A DNA stretch of 37,821 bases from Xanthobacteraceae bacterium (GTDB taxonomy: Bacteria > Pseudomonadota > Alphaproteobacteria > Rhizobiales > Xanthobacteraceae), in contig JASHVN010000171.1 of the NCBI GenBank assembly GCA_030044555.1, positions 1 through 37,821 on the forward strand, read 5' to 3'. Under the pieces are notes generated by a model, which made no database searches, was not told the origin of the DNA, and saw nothing but the letters and a program-made list of their open reading frames with translations. Position numbers and translations under genes: made by a program. Shown here one piece after another: positions 1-7,413 of the stretch (the first letter of the stretch is position 1; the number at the start of each line of letters is the position of its first letter).

Positions 1-2664
1 GTAGCCGGCGTTTACGCCAAGATAGATACCTGTCCAATTGACGGGAGTGCCGGCCCAACCAGCGGGCGACGCTTTCGTGAACAGCGGCGGTGGGGCGTTG
101 GCAAATGCCGGCCCCCCGGCCGGCAAAGTGCCGCGTACGCCGATATAGGCGGCGAACGGCATGCCCGGAAGGAAAGTGCGGTCGTCGGTCAGATTCAAAT
201 AACCGAACTCGGTGACATCGGTTAACGTCCCGAACGTGTAGTAGTGTTGATTGAATAGATTGCGGACCAGCCCGAACACTTCGATGCTGTCCGAGATTTT
301 GTATGACGAATGCAGGTTCACTACCCAATAAGGCGCCACTTTGGGGAGCTGGTTCGACTCGTCGCCAACAAGCCACTGGCTGCCAATCATGTTGAGGTCG
401 GCGCCGAACAGCCATGGTTTGGTAATCTGATACTCGGCACCGACTTTGGCACGGTAATCCGGAATGCCTGTCAAGTGATCGCCGGGAACCACGTTCTGGG
501 TGCCGCTCGCGTTCACCGTTGAGGGGAGAAGCAAATTGCTCAAGAACGTGGCATCGACGGTGGTGTAGTTGGCGTAGACGTTCCAGCGATCCTGTTTGTA
601 CGTCAGATTGGCTTCGATTCCCTTCCGCAGCGTGTTGCCGGCGTTCTGAAAGAACTCGTGCCCTATCACCACCGATTGCGGGCTTAATACGTCGATAATG
701 TCGTCGGTATTTAGCGCGTGGTAAGCACCGAGACTCCAATTCACGTGCCCAGCGCCGACGCCAAATTGGCCGCGCAGGCCGCCCTCATAGGTGTACGTCA
801 CCACTTGGTTCAGAGGAGGATCGCCGACAAGAGCGTTATCGATGAGGCAGGGCCGCGCCGGATCGGAACACTCCAATTCCAATGGGGTCGGCGCGCGATT
901 TGAAACGGCGTAATCGCCATAGGCGGTAAGATTCGGCGTGATCTTGTAGGTTGCGCCGATCATCGGATTGAAATGGGCGTAGGTGTCGTTGCCATTGAGT
1001 TCGGAATCATTGCCGAGTTCGTCGGTGAGGTTAATTTGGGCGAGGTTGAAGCGGCCACCGCCAGTGACCGAAAGCCGCCGGGTGACATCCAGCGTGTCGG
1101 TCGCATAGAGACCCGTATAGAGCGTGCGGGCCCCCAATCCGACCGGTGCGACGTCCCCTACGCCGGGGGAAGAAGGCTGGTCGATGAAAAGTCCCGAGCC
1201 ATTGACTACGGGGAACTGGTCAGCGTTGACCGTCCCCAATTCGCTCGTGGTGGTGAACTGCACCAGGCCGCGGTCGACGCTCAGGCCTACCGTAAAGTTG
1301 TTGTCGTGATCAAATACTGGCGCCGAAGACGCCACCTGAAGCGTTCCACCGAAGCTGTTGGTGGTGGTCCAGGTGCGATCGATTTCGCCCAAAACATTCG
1401 GAGAGCCGAGAGCACCAGCGTTCGGGATCTGCTGGCCCGTCGTGGTCATGAGCGGAGAAGTAGTGCCGTTGGGATTATCGAAGCAGATCGGATCCGAAGG
1501 GCTGCCGGTCAAGCATCCTGGTGTGTTGTCCGCGTTAGTGCCGTTGCCATCAACGTGAGCTTGCTGGAAATCGCGAAAGTAGGCGACAGCCTGATAGGTC
1601 CAGGTGTCGCTTGGCTTCCAGCTTGCGCTCGCCGTTAAGAACGCCAGCTGATTATGCGTCGTCTGCGGAATAGTATAGATGCTCGCCCAATCCTGGTTGA
1701 GCATTTGCACCGGTGTTGCGGCTGCGGCGCCGAAAGTGTTATCGGCGCCGGTGAAAGTGACATGGAATTCCGTGTTGTTGTCGCCGCGCGCGCCGAAATC
1801 GGCATAAACGCGGCGCAGCGATGATGGAGAATCATCACGCCAGCCGGCATCGTCGATGGCATCGGCCGCGATGTAGCCGGACAAGTTCCCGACTTCGCCA
1901 CCGGCCTGTACCGACGTGCCAACTCGTCCATATGATCCACCACTTACTTCGCCTTCGACACCATGATAGGTGAAGCCATTTTTCATATCGAACGACAGCG
2001 CACCGCCAATCGCGTTCAGTCCGAAGACCGGATTGCTTGGATAGAGGGTAAGGCTATTAATGGCGTTCTGCGGGACCAAGTCCCAATTGACGACGTCGCC
2101 AAAAACCTCGTTGATGCGCACGCCGTTCTGATAGACGGCCAATCCTTCCGGCGTGCCGATGACCGGGGAAGCGGTAAAGCCGCGGTAATTGAGGTCAAGC
2201 TGGAATTGATTACCGGTCTCGTCGCTCAGCGCTACGCCAGGCAGGGCCTGGAACATTGATTGCAACAGGTCGGGCGACTTCGTGGGCTCAAACGCAGAAG
2301 GTCCAACCGCCTCGACATTGGATGGGATTTTATCTTGGTCGATCGCGCCGGGCTGAGAAACTGCTTCTTGAACGGCTGCGTTTTCGGCAGGAGCAGCAGT
2401 TGAAGTGGGAGGAGCAGCAGACGGAATGGGGCGCGCCGTGCTCGCGGCCCGAGGGATCCGGGGCGGCGGTCTGCGCGGTGGTGGCCTGACCGGAGTGGTG
2501 GCGATGACATGGATTTCGGGAAGGCTCGTTGTGTTCGATGCGCCGCTCGCTCCTGGAGCCTCCTGCGCCCGAGCGGTCTGAGGTGAAAGCACAAACGCGG
2601 CGACGGTCGCGCAAAGCCATCCAAGGGAAAAAGCTTCCCTCCTGATACGCACGTTGTTACTCAT
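1..2664 (-). CDS. TonB-dependent receptor with C-terminal second barrel domain (partial, 3' end off window)
   Basis: An open frame of 888 codons runs from ATG at 2664 to the left edge without a stop. Residues 1-33 form a signal peptide ending in ARA. A TonB-box-like stretch (SLPEIHVIATTP, about 48-58) follows, then a Pro/Ala-rich linker (60-100), a plug domain (about 112-230, with DLLQSMFQALPGV and NAIGGALSF) and a long beta-barrel. The barrel appears to end near 850. The frame then continues through a proline-rich linker into NWTGIYLGVNAGY (876-888), the typical first strand of Omp25/Omp31-type outer-membrane barrels (PF13505). The visible part is therefore a receptor with the start of a second barrel fused to it. 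TonB receptors import scarce ligands through the outer membrane. Next to a XoxF island a lanthanide or lanthanophore receptor (LutH-like role) is plausible but inferred. The start has GAGG 6 nt upstream, within a hairpin. Confidence 0.93.
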   Translation of the reverse strand, partial: MSNNVRIRREAFSLGWLCATVAAFVLSPQTARAQEAPGASGASNTTSLPEIHVIATTPVRPPPRRPPPRIPRAASTARPIPSAAPPTSTAAPAENAAVQEAVSQPGAIDQDKIPSNVEAVGPSAFEPTKSPDLLQSMFQALPGVALSDETGNQFQLDLNYRGFTASPVIGTPEGLAVYQNGVRINEVFGDVVNWDLVPQNAINSLTLYPSNPVFGLNAIGGALSFDMKNGFTYHGVEGEVSGGSYGRVGTSVQAGGEVGNLSGYIAADAIDDAGWRDDSPSSLRRVYADFGARGDNNTEFHVTFTGADNTFGAAAATPVQMLNQDWASIYTIPQTTHNQLAFLTASASWKPSDTWTYQAVAYFRDFQQAHVDGNGTNADNTPGCLTGSPSDPICFDNPNGTTSPLMTTTGQQIPNAGALGSPNVLGEIDRTWTTTNSFGGTLQVASSAPVFDHDNNFTVGLSVDRGLVQFTTTSELGTVNADQFPVVNGSGLFIDQPSSPGVGDVAPVGLGARTLYTGLYATDTLDVTRRLSVTGGGRFNLAQINLTDELGNDSELNGNDTYAHFNPMIGATYKITPNLTAYGDYAVSNRAPTPLELECSDPARPCLIDNALVGDPPLNQVVTYTYEGGLRGQFGVGAGHVNWSLGAYHALNTDDIIDVLSPQSVVIGHEFFQNAGNTLRKGIEANLTYKQDRWNVYANYTTVDATFLSNLLLPSTVNASGTQNVVPGDHLTGIPDYRAKVGAEYQITKPWLFGADLNMIGSQWLVGDESNQLPKVAPYWVVNLHSSYKISDSIEVFGLVRNLFNQHYYTFGTLTDVTEFGYLNLTDDRTFLPGMPFAAYIGVRGTLPAGGPAFANAPPPLFTKASPAGWAGTPVNWTGIYLGVNAGY

Positions 2665-2666
2665 GG

Positions 2667-2685
2667 CGGACCTCACTGTGGTCCG
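2667..2685 (-). promoter_or_regulatory. Hairpin over the ribosome-binding site of the TonB receptor
   Basis: A perfect inverted repeat, CGGACC-7 nt-GGTCCG, ends 2 nt before the receptor ATG. On the minus strand the GAGG Shine-Dalgarno sequence sits at the junction of the loop and the 3' arm, so pairing would hide it. Regulation of translation by this structure is inferred. Confidence 0.5.
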
Positions 2686-2846
2686 AATTTGAAATTGGCG
2701 CCGGCGCGTACGACGCTTTCATCAAAGCTTACAATGGAGCCTGCCGCGCCTCCGCAGTTCGTTACGGTCGTGCATGCTCCATTCGGCAGATCATCCCCGA
2801 CCGACAGCAAATCCTGACACGGGCCGACCACCGGCGAAAGCCGCAT
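2673..2846 (-). pseudogene. C-terminal remnant of an outer-membrane beta-barrel protein
   Basis: A 57-codon frame (ATG at 2846, TGA at 2675-2673) lies between the response regulator and the TonB receptor. The same frame stays open further upstream into the regulator's 3' end without a better start. It ends in SFDESVVRAGANFKFGPQ, which looks like the last strand of Omp25/Omp31-type barrels (commonly VRxGxNYKF), preceded by a small loop with two cysteines. There is no signal peptide and no N-terminal strand, so it cannot be a full porin. The neighbouring receptor enters the same kind of barrel at the left edge, so this may be the tail of a deleted tandem copy. It could instead be a chance open frame. 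The stop lies inside the hairpin before the receptor. Confidence 0.45.
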
Positions 2847-2899
2847 ATTTTTCCAAATCGACCGGGAACTTTTGGCAATGGGACAGCTAGGCCAAATTC

Positions 2900-3535
2900 C
2901 TACGTCGGCAGCGACACCAACCGCACCGCGGCACGGATCAGCTCAGGCAAATTACGGGCGTCCAATTTCTGTTTGAGCTGGGCACTCAAATTGGCCACGG
3001 TCTTGTAGCTGACGTTGAGCTCTGCGGCGATGCGGCTGTAAGGCTTGCCCTCGGCCAACAGCGACAGAGCCTGCAATTCGCGCGGCGTCAACTCGGCCAG
3101 CGGATTCTGCCGTACCACCGTATTGGCTAGCGCGACCTGCATGGCGAGTTCGTTGCTCAGATAAGGCGAGCCGATCCTGACGCTTTCAAATGCCGCGATG
3201 AAATTTTCCGCCGAGGTATCCTTGACGACATAACCGATTGCCCCCGACTGCAGGGCGCGGGCAACAATGACCGGATCGCTGTGCATGCTGAAGACGAGAA
3301 TGCGCGCGTGCGGATCGTGCGTGGTGATGCGCCGGATGAGTTCCAGACCACCAAGTCCCTGGCCTTGCATGCCAACATCGATGATCGCCACCTCAGGCCG
3401 AGTGCGGCGATACAGCCGATAGGCCGAAATGACATCGCGTGCCTCGATCACATTGGCCGCCCCGGCATCCTGCAGCATCCGGCGGCAGCCCTGCAGCACG
3501 ATCGGATGATCGTCCACGATGAGCACACAGGTCAT
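2900..3535 (-). CDS. LuxR/NarL-family response regulator
   Basis: A 211-residue two-component response regulator. The receiver domain (1-120) starts MTCVLIVDDHP, giving the acidic pair D8/D9 and the phospho-acceptor D53 in IIDVGM; the conserved Lys is in YVVKDTS. A LuxR-type helix-turn-helix (about 147-208) has the usual LTPRELQALSLLAEG opening and the recognition helix SRIAAELNVSYKTV. The start at 3535 was chosen because its ATG overlaps the kinase stop as ATGA, so the two genes are translationally coupled; a longer frame to 3613 would run 81 nt into the kinase. Control of methanol-oxidation or PQQ genes, as with the MoxYX/FlhSR systems of other methylotrophs, is inferred from location. Confidence 0.93.
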   Translation of the reverse strand: MTCVLIVDDHPIVLQGCRRMLQDAGAANVIEARDVISAYRLYRRTRPEVAIIDVGMQGQGLGGLELIRRITTHDPHARILVFSMHSDPVIVARALQSGAIGYVVKDTSAENFIAAFESVRIGSPYLSNELAMQVALANTVVRQNPLAELTPRELQALSLLAEGKPYSRIAAELNVSYKTVANLSAQLKQKLDARNLPELIRAAVRLVSLPT

Positions 3536-4986
3536 GCGTGCGCCCTGCGCGCCCGGCCGGCGTCCGCTGCGGCGTCGTGGTGCCGGCCTGTCGGAATGGC
3601 GATCTCTACGCAAGTGCCATGGCCGGGCGTGCCCGCGATTCGGTAACGGCCGCCCAAACCTTCGACGCGCTCGCGCATGCCGCGGATGCCGAACCCCGGC
3701 GTCGTATCAGGGGCGATGCCGCGCCCGTCATCGCATATCGCCAACCTGAGCAAGCCCGCAGCGTCGTCGTGGCAAAGCTCCACGGTCACATGAGCCGCCC
3801 GAGCATGACGTGCTGTGTTAGTCAGGCCTTCTTGGATGCAGCGGTAGATCGTTAGATCGATTGTGTCGCCGTAACTGCGCGACAGCGGCCCGAGGTTGAA
3901 ATTGAAGGCAGTCTGCGGATGCTGGTGCGCGCGCTCACGCACGAGCTGCGCGAGAATGTCCGTCAACGGTACGTGACTCAATGCCATCGGCCGCAGGCGC
4001 TCGAGCATGCTCCGGTTGATGGCCTGCAAGTGCTCGATGATCGTCAGAATCTCCCGCGCACTTTGCTGTATCGTGTGCCGTACCTGATCCGGCAGTTCGC
4101 CAGCCGCACTGGCAATCGACGAGGCATAAGCCTTGAGACCGAAGAGGCAGGGCCCGACCTCGTCGTGCAGGTCAAGCGCAGTACGCCGCCGCTCGTCGTC
4201 CTGTGCCGTGATCAAGCGCCGGTTGAGCTGTCGATTCTCGATGCGAGCCGTTTCAAGCGCGCGCGCGAGCGCGTTGAACTGGTCGGCAATCCCGGCAAGC
4301 TCTCGCGCCTGCGGACGGGGCAAGCGTACGCCGTCACTCTGCCGCTCGAGATCGGCAAGACCGGCCGCCAGCGCGGTCAGCGGGCCGAGAACGCGGCCAA
4401 AGAGCACATAAAGAACGCAGATCATGCCAACGTTCAGCACCAAGGCCACGCCTGCCATTGCGACCAGGTTCTGCCAAATCTCAGCAATTTCGTCGGCCGG
4501 TTCACCGATGATTTCGACTTGTCCAACTTTTCGTCCGGCGGCGATCACCGGCACCACGTGAAACGGAATTGGTGGTGCTACGAGCGCCGTGAACCAGGGT
4601 GGCGCAGGTGCGCGGTCGCGTACGTTCAGACCGGCTGGCGGCATGACCGCAACACCCGAGTCGTTTCTTACCTCGATCCGCACGTGCCGAAGCGAACGCA
4701 ATTGCCTAGGCAGCGTGCTCAGGAATTCCTCGGCCGGGATTTGTTGATGAACAAAATTGGCAGCGTCGCCGACGAGAAGGTCGGCCAGCCGCATCGATGC
4801 CGCAATCTCGACGCGGATCTGCGTGCGCGCGCGCAAGATCGCCAAGCTGCCGGCGAGGAGCACCGTTATCAGATCGATCATGGCGAATGCCAACAAGAGC
4901 TGAATCCGGATCGACCGATTATTCCAGACTGACCGCGGAACGGACACCAGCAATGGCGCAGTCGCGGAGCTGGATTGGGCGCTCAT
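3532..4986 (-). CDS. Membrane-bound HisKA_3 sensor histidine kinase
   Basis: A 484-residue NarX/UhpB-class sensor kinase. It has an N-terminal membrane helix (LLLAFAMIDLITVLLAGSLA), a periplasmic sensor region of about 110 residues, a second helix (NLVAMAGVALVLNVGMICVL), a HAMP-like linker and a HisKA_3 dimerisation domain with the phospho-accepting His in ALDLHDEVGPCLFGLK (about residue 274). The HATPase domain has CIQEGLTNTARHA, DDGRG and GIRGMRERV. The start at 4986 is preferred over 5010 because GGGGGAGGAG lies 5-6 nt before it. It overlaps the regulator by 4 nt. The ligand is unknown; the periplasmic domain has no motif I recognise. It is divergent from pqqA across 316 bp. Confidence 0.92.
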   Translation of the reverse strand: MSAQSSSATAPLLVSVPRSVWNNRSIRIQLLLAFAMIDLITVLLAGSLAILRARTQIRVEIAASMRLADLLVGDAANFVHQQIPAEEFLSTLPRQLRSLRHVRIEVRNDSGVAVMPPAGLNVRDRAPAPPWFTALVAPPIPFHVVPVIAAGRKVGQVEIIGEPADEIAEIWQNLVAMAGVALVLNVGMICVLYVLFGRVLGPLTALAAGLADLERQSDGVRLPRPQARELAGIADQFNALARALETARIENRQLNRRLITAQDDERRRTALDLHDEVGPCLFGLKAYASSIASAAGELPDQVRHTIQQSAREILTIIEHLQAINRSMLERLRPMALSHVPLTDILAQLVRERAHQHPQTAFNFNLGPLSRSYGDTIDLTIYRCIQEGLTNTARHARAAHVTVELCHDDAAGLLRLAICDDGRGIAPDTTPGFGIRGMRERVEGLGGRYRIAGTPGHGTCVEIAIPTGRHHDAAADAGRARRAHA

Positions 4987-5128
4987 GACGGCTCCTCCCC
5001 CCATCGACACCGAGCCTGCGCGCTTCGGCGGCGAATTCGCTCAGGTCGGCGGTGTTATCCTAGCGGAGACCGCCACTTGTTGTCCCAACGTGATCGTTTT
5101 CAGCGTCCCAAATTTGCTCAGGACAGTC

Positions 5129-5160
5129 GCCCAACTTTCCGCCACGGCTGTCAGTTGGGC
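5129..5160. promoter_or_regulatory. Candidate operator dyad GCCCAACT-N16-AGTTGGGC
   Basis: An 8-bp perfect inverted repeat with a 16-nt spacer. It lies exactly midway between the kinase start (4986) and the pqqA start (5303), 143 nt from each. The same arrangement (TCCCAACA-N16-TGTTGGGA) recurs at 17445-17476 before the metallohydrolase and xoxF. A binding site for the adjacent response regulator is possible but inferred. Confidence 0.5.
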
Positions 5161-5188
5161 AGCTGTTCGCGTTCGGCCGTAGTTCCAT

Positions 5189-5218
5189 CCAAAATCACTA
5201 AACCCAAAATCACTAAAC
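5189..5218. repeat. 15-bp perfect tandem repeat
   Basis: CCAAAATCACTAAAC occurs twice head to tail (5189-5203 and 5204-5218), about 85 nt upstream of pqqA. It is AT-rich compared with its surroundings. It may be a regulator site or a simple slippage duplication. Confidence 0.7.
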
Positions 5219-5302
5219 CAAGGCTTGCAGACGGCTAGTCCTCGGGCATATCATTGGTGTGCACGGCCCCTCAGAAGGTGCTGCAAAACGGAGGACTCCC
5301 CT

Positions 5303-5380
5303 ATGGCTTGGACAACGCCTGTTCTCGTTGAGGTGTGCAGCGGGCTTGAGATCAACGGCTATTTGCCGCCCGAATTTTAA
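5303..5380 (+). CDS. pqqA: PqqA, precursor peptide of pyrroloquinoline quinone
   Basis: A 25-codon gene. The peptide starts MAWTTP and contains GLEINGY, placing Glu at residue 16 and Tyr at residue 20, the same numbers as the two PqqA residues that PqqE joins to make PQQ. Length (22-29 residues in the family) and the MxW start also fit. A strong GGAGG lies 8 nt before the ATG, and two small hairpins follow the stop (5386-5401 and 5420-5436). No pqqB, C, D or E is nearby, so this is either a detached gene or an extra copy. It is divergent from the sensor kinase, which suggests that the two-component system may control PQQ supply. Confidence 0.9.
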   Translation: MAWTTPVLVEVCSGLEINGYLPPEF

Positions 5381-5385
5381 GGCTC

Positions 5386-5436
5386 ATTCGCTCCGGCGAA
5401 TCGTATCGGCGTCTGCGGTCAACTCTCGGCGAGTTG
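5386..5436. terminator. Two hairpins between convergent pqqA and the DUF447 gene
   Basis: ATTCGC-TCCG-GCGAAT (5386-5401) and CAACTC-TCGGC-GAGTTG (5420-5436) are both perfect 6-bp stems. They lie between the pqqA stop and the end of the convergent gene. No clear T-run follows either, so they may be transcript-end stabilisers rather than classic intrinsic terminators. Confidence 0.45.
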
Positions 5437-5447
5437 GCCGGAGGCGT

Positions 5448-6017
5448 TTACGTCTCCATCTCAGCGTAGAATAACGCCGTTGCCTGTTTTAGCCAGGTCC
5501 ATGCCTCCTCCTCGGCGGGGGACGCGGTTTTAGCGACCGCAGTTTCCAGATAGGCTAATTCGCGCTCAACCTTTTCGCGTGGCAGCATTGAAAGCCGACT
5601 TACCAGGATCGCGCCTTCGATCACCGCCGATTGGGCGCGGTTGAAGCCCATGAATGGGGCATGCGCCGCCGTTCGCAGCGTGCGGCAGTGGAATCTCGGC
5701 CTCAATTCGTCCTCGGTGATGCGGGTCACAGCCAGTTCGGCGTGCGCGAGAGCGCCCGTAAGACGCGGAACTGGAATTTCCGCACACAGAGTGGTCGGCC
5801 ACTGATTACGCCCGGTCAGGCAGCCAGCAAAGATGCGAACGTCATCAGTGAAACTGGCTGCTGCGAACGGCACAGCCCGCAGATTGTTGAGCGTGGTCGA
5901 AGGATGAAACGGCGCAATGACCCAGCCACCGTTGTCGGCGATGATGCCTATCGGAGCAAGATGAACCCGACCTGAGTCGTCCGTCGTCGAAACAATCGTT
6001 TCCCGGATCATCGGCAT
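5448..6017 (-). CDS. DUF447 family protein of the H4MPT cluster
   Basis: A 189-residue soluble protein resembling the DUF447 (PF04289) family, which is shared by methanogens and H4MPT-using methylotrophs. The N-terminal half (IVSTTDDSGRVHLAPIGI... FHPSTTLNNLRAVPFAAASFTDDVRIFAG) has a flavin-reductase-like split-barrel character, with FMN binding suspected for the family. The start at 6017 leaves a gap of 4 nt after the stop of the upstream gene, so it is the last gene of the minus-strand cofactor operon (10292 to 5448). The exact reaction is unknown; a redox or reduction step in H4MPT or methanofuran assembly is inferred from neighbours. Confidence 0.85.
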   Translation of the reverse strand: MPMIRETIVSTTDDSGRVHLAPIGIIADNGGWVIAPFHPSTTLNNLRAVPFAAASFTDDVRIFAGCLTGRNQWPTTLCAEIPVPRLTGALAHAELAVTRITEDELRPRFHCRTLRTAAHAPFMGFNRAQSAVIEGAILVSRLSMLPREKVERELAYLETAVAKTASPAEEEAWTWLKQATALFYAEMET

Positions 6018-6021
6018 GACA

Positions 6022-7413
6022 TCATTTCTTCCCCGCGCGAAGCGTGTGACCAGCCTCAGCCAGGCGCGTCAGATCTTCAGCCGCACGATCGACAGCGCAT
6101 CCCCAGTCGAGTGGAGAATCCTGCGTGTAACGCTTGCCGAGCCGCCATGCGATCTCCGCCTTCATCAATTCGCCGCCGAGGTAAAATGCGTGTGCGCCTT
6201 CCTTTTCCACACCAAGCCTTACAAACAGTGACATTGCGTCCCGCGCCACGTAGTGACCGTCGCGGTTATAGAGGTGAATGCCGTCTTCGGTGGTCTCGAT
6301 GCGAAAATTGGCGTCCTTCACCTCGGCGGCCAGTTCAGCGATCTCGCGCGCCGTGTTGGGAAATGGCTTGCGGTCGTGGAGCGAAAGGAGCGCGCTGCTG
6401 TAACCTTTAGGGAGGCTCGCGTCCTCGCGGGCTGCGAACATCATGCGCCGCGCCGCGTCATGTTCCTGGATCGTCCGCCGGGTATGCGGACTTACTTGGA
6501 CGACAAGCAAATTGCGGATGAAGAGCTCGGAACACACGCCGAGCAATGCCGCCGTTACGCCACCAGAATCGGCGTCCGTCAACTCCGTGAGATTTCCGGT
6601 ACCCATCAGGATCTCGGCCATGGGCAAACGTCGACGCAGCTCCGCGTAGCGCTTAAGGGATTCCATGAATCCGAAATGAATGGGGTCGAGGACCGGATCG
6701 AGTATGACGCCTATACCTTGCTTGTCGGCCGCTTCCGCGGCGCGCAACAACGATGGCAGCTCGCCGTGCGGATCTGGAATAAGGATGGGCGTCGCACCGC
6801 TTTCGCACGCCACGGCAAGCGTGTTCTCCGTCAGGCTCAGCAGAAATTGGGCCCCTGCCCGCGCTCCGCGCCGCAGTTCCTCGGTATCGGCCGAGTCGAC
6901 GCTCACGGTGTGGCCGTCCGCTCGCAATGTTTCGACCGCCTCTTGCAGATGCGGAAACGGCGTGTCCGGAAGGCAGCCGAGGTCGATCACGTCGGCGCCC
7001 GCTGCCTGCATCGCGCCCGCACGCGCAACGATCGCCTCTACGCTCAGCGCGGAGGCGTCGACGATCTCGGCAAAAATTCGCATGTCGTGCCGCGATAGAT
7101 CTTCGCCGCGGCCATACTTTCCGAAATACGCCGGCAAATCCTTCAATTCATCGGGTCCGCGCACGAACGGGACGCCGAATTCAGCGCTGAGATGTTCAAG
7201 ATTGGCGCGGCATCGGCCGGGCACCATGATCATCGTAGCGTCGATCGGACGCGGCAGTCGGCGCAGAATGATCGATTCGGTCATCAGTGCAGCAACCTTG
7301 ACACCGACGTCGAACACCGACCACGCAAATCCCAGGTCCCTGGTCTCGCGAAGCACCTTCTCCAGCCGCGCGCGCGCCAGATGTCCAGTCAGAAAGAGGG
7401 TGCGATCAGACAT
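6022..7413 (-). CDS. Dihydropteroate-synthase-related protein (MJ0107/TIGR00284 type)
   Basis: A 463-residue protein. The N-terminal about 130 residues are a separate domain (LFLTGHLARARLEKVL... TMIMVPGRCRANLEHL), followed by a DHPS-like TIM barrel (AAGADVIDLGCLPDTP, VSVDSADTEELRRGARAGAQFLLSLT, GVILDPVLDPIHFGF, ILMGTGNLTELTDADSGG) and a C-terminal extension. Archaeal members are thought to join the pterin diphosphate to beta-ribofuranosylaminobenzene phosphate in H4MPT synthesis, which fits mptG at 27447. The start MSDRTLF at 7413 overlaps the flavoprotein stop by 8 nt (ATGTCTGA). A standard FolP is encoded separately at 21360, so the window holds two DHPS-fold enzymes. Family assignment is good; the reaction is by analogy. 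Confidence 0.87.
   Translation of the reverse strand: MSDRTLFLTGHLARARLEKVLRETRDLGFAWSVFDVGVKVAALMTESIILRRLPRPIDATMIMVPGRCRANLEHLSAEFGVPFVRGPDELKDLPAYFGKYGRGEDLSRHDMRIFAEIVDASALSVEAIVARAGAMQAAGADVIDLGCLPDTPFPHLQEAVETLRADGHTVSVDSADTEELRRGARAGAQFLLSLTENTLAVACESGATPILIPDPHGELPSLLRAAEAADKQGIGVILDPVLDPIHFGFMESLKRYAELRRRLPMAEILMGTGNLTELTDADSGGVTAALLGVCSELFIRNLLVVQVSPHTRRTIQEHDAARRMMFAAREDASLPKGYSSALLSLHDRKPFPNTAREIAELAAEVKDANFRIETTEDGIHLYNRDGHYVARDAMSLFVRLGVEKEGAHAFYLGGELMKAEIAWRLGKRYTQDSPLDWGCAVDRAAEDLTRLAEAGHTLRAGKK

Larger units (their letters stand above)
4987..5302. promoter_or_regulatory. Divergent kinase/pqqA intergenic region
   Basis: No gene is visible in these 316 bases. The region carries a perfect dyad (GCCCAACT at 5129-5136, AGTTGGGC at 5153-5160), two further TCCCAA half-sites in direct orientation (5084 and 5106), a 15-bp perfect tandem repeat (5189-5218), and a weak hairpin, GGCGGT/ACCGCC (5048-5074). 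It must contain the promoters for pqqA (plus) and the two-component operon (minus). Confidence 0.6.

Noticed and set aside
973-1638. 221-codon open frame on the plus strand
   Set aside because: It lies antisense to the TonB receptor, whose frame gives a coherent receptor; no ribosome-binding site or known motif.
3919-4932. 337-codon open frame on the plus strand
   Set aside because: Antisense to the histidine kinase, whose H, N and G boxes are all intact.
5189-5218. CRISPR-like repeat
   Set aside because: Two directly abutting 15-bp units without spacers are a tandem repeat, not a CRISPR array.
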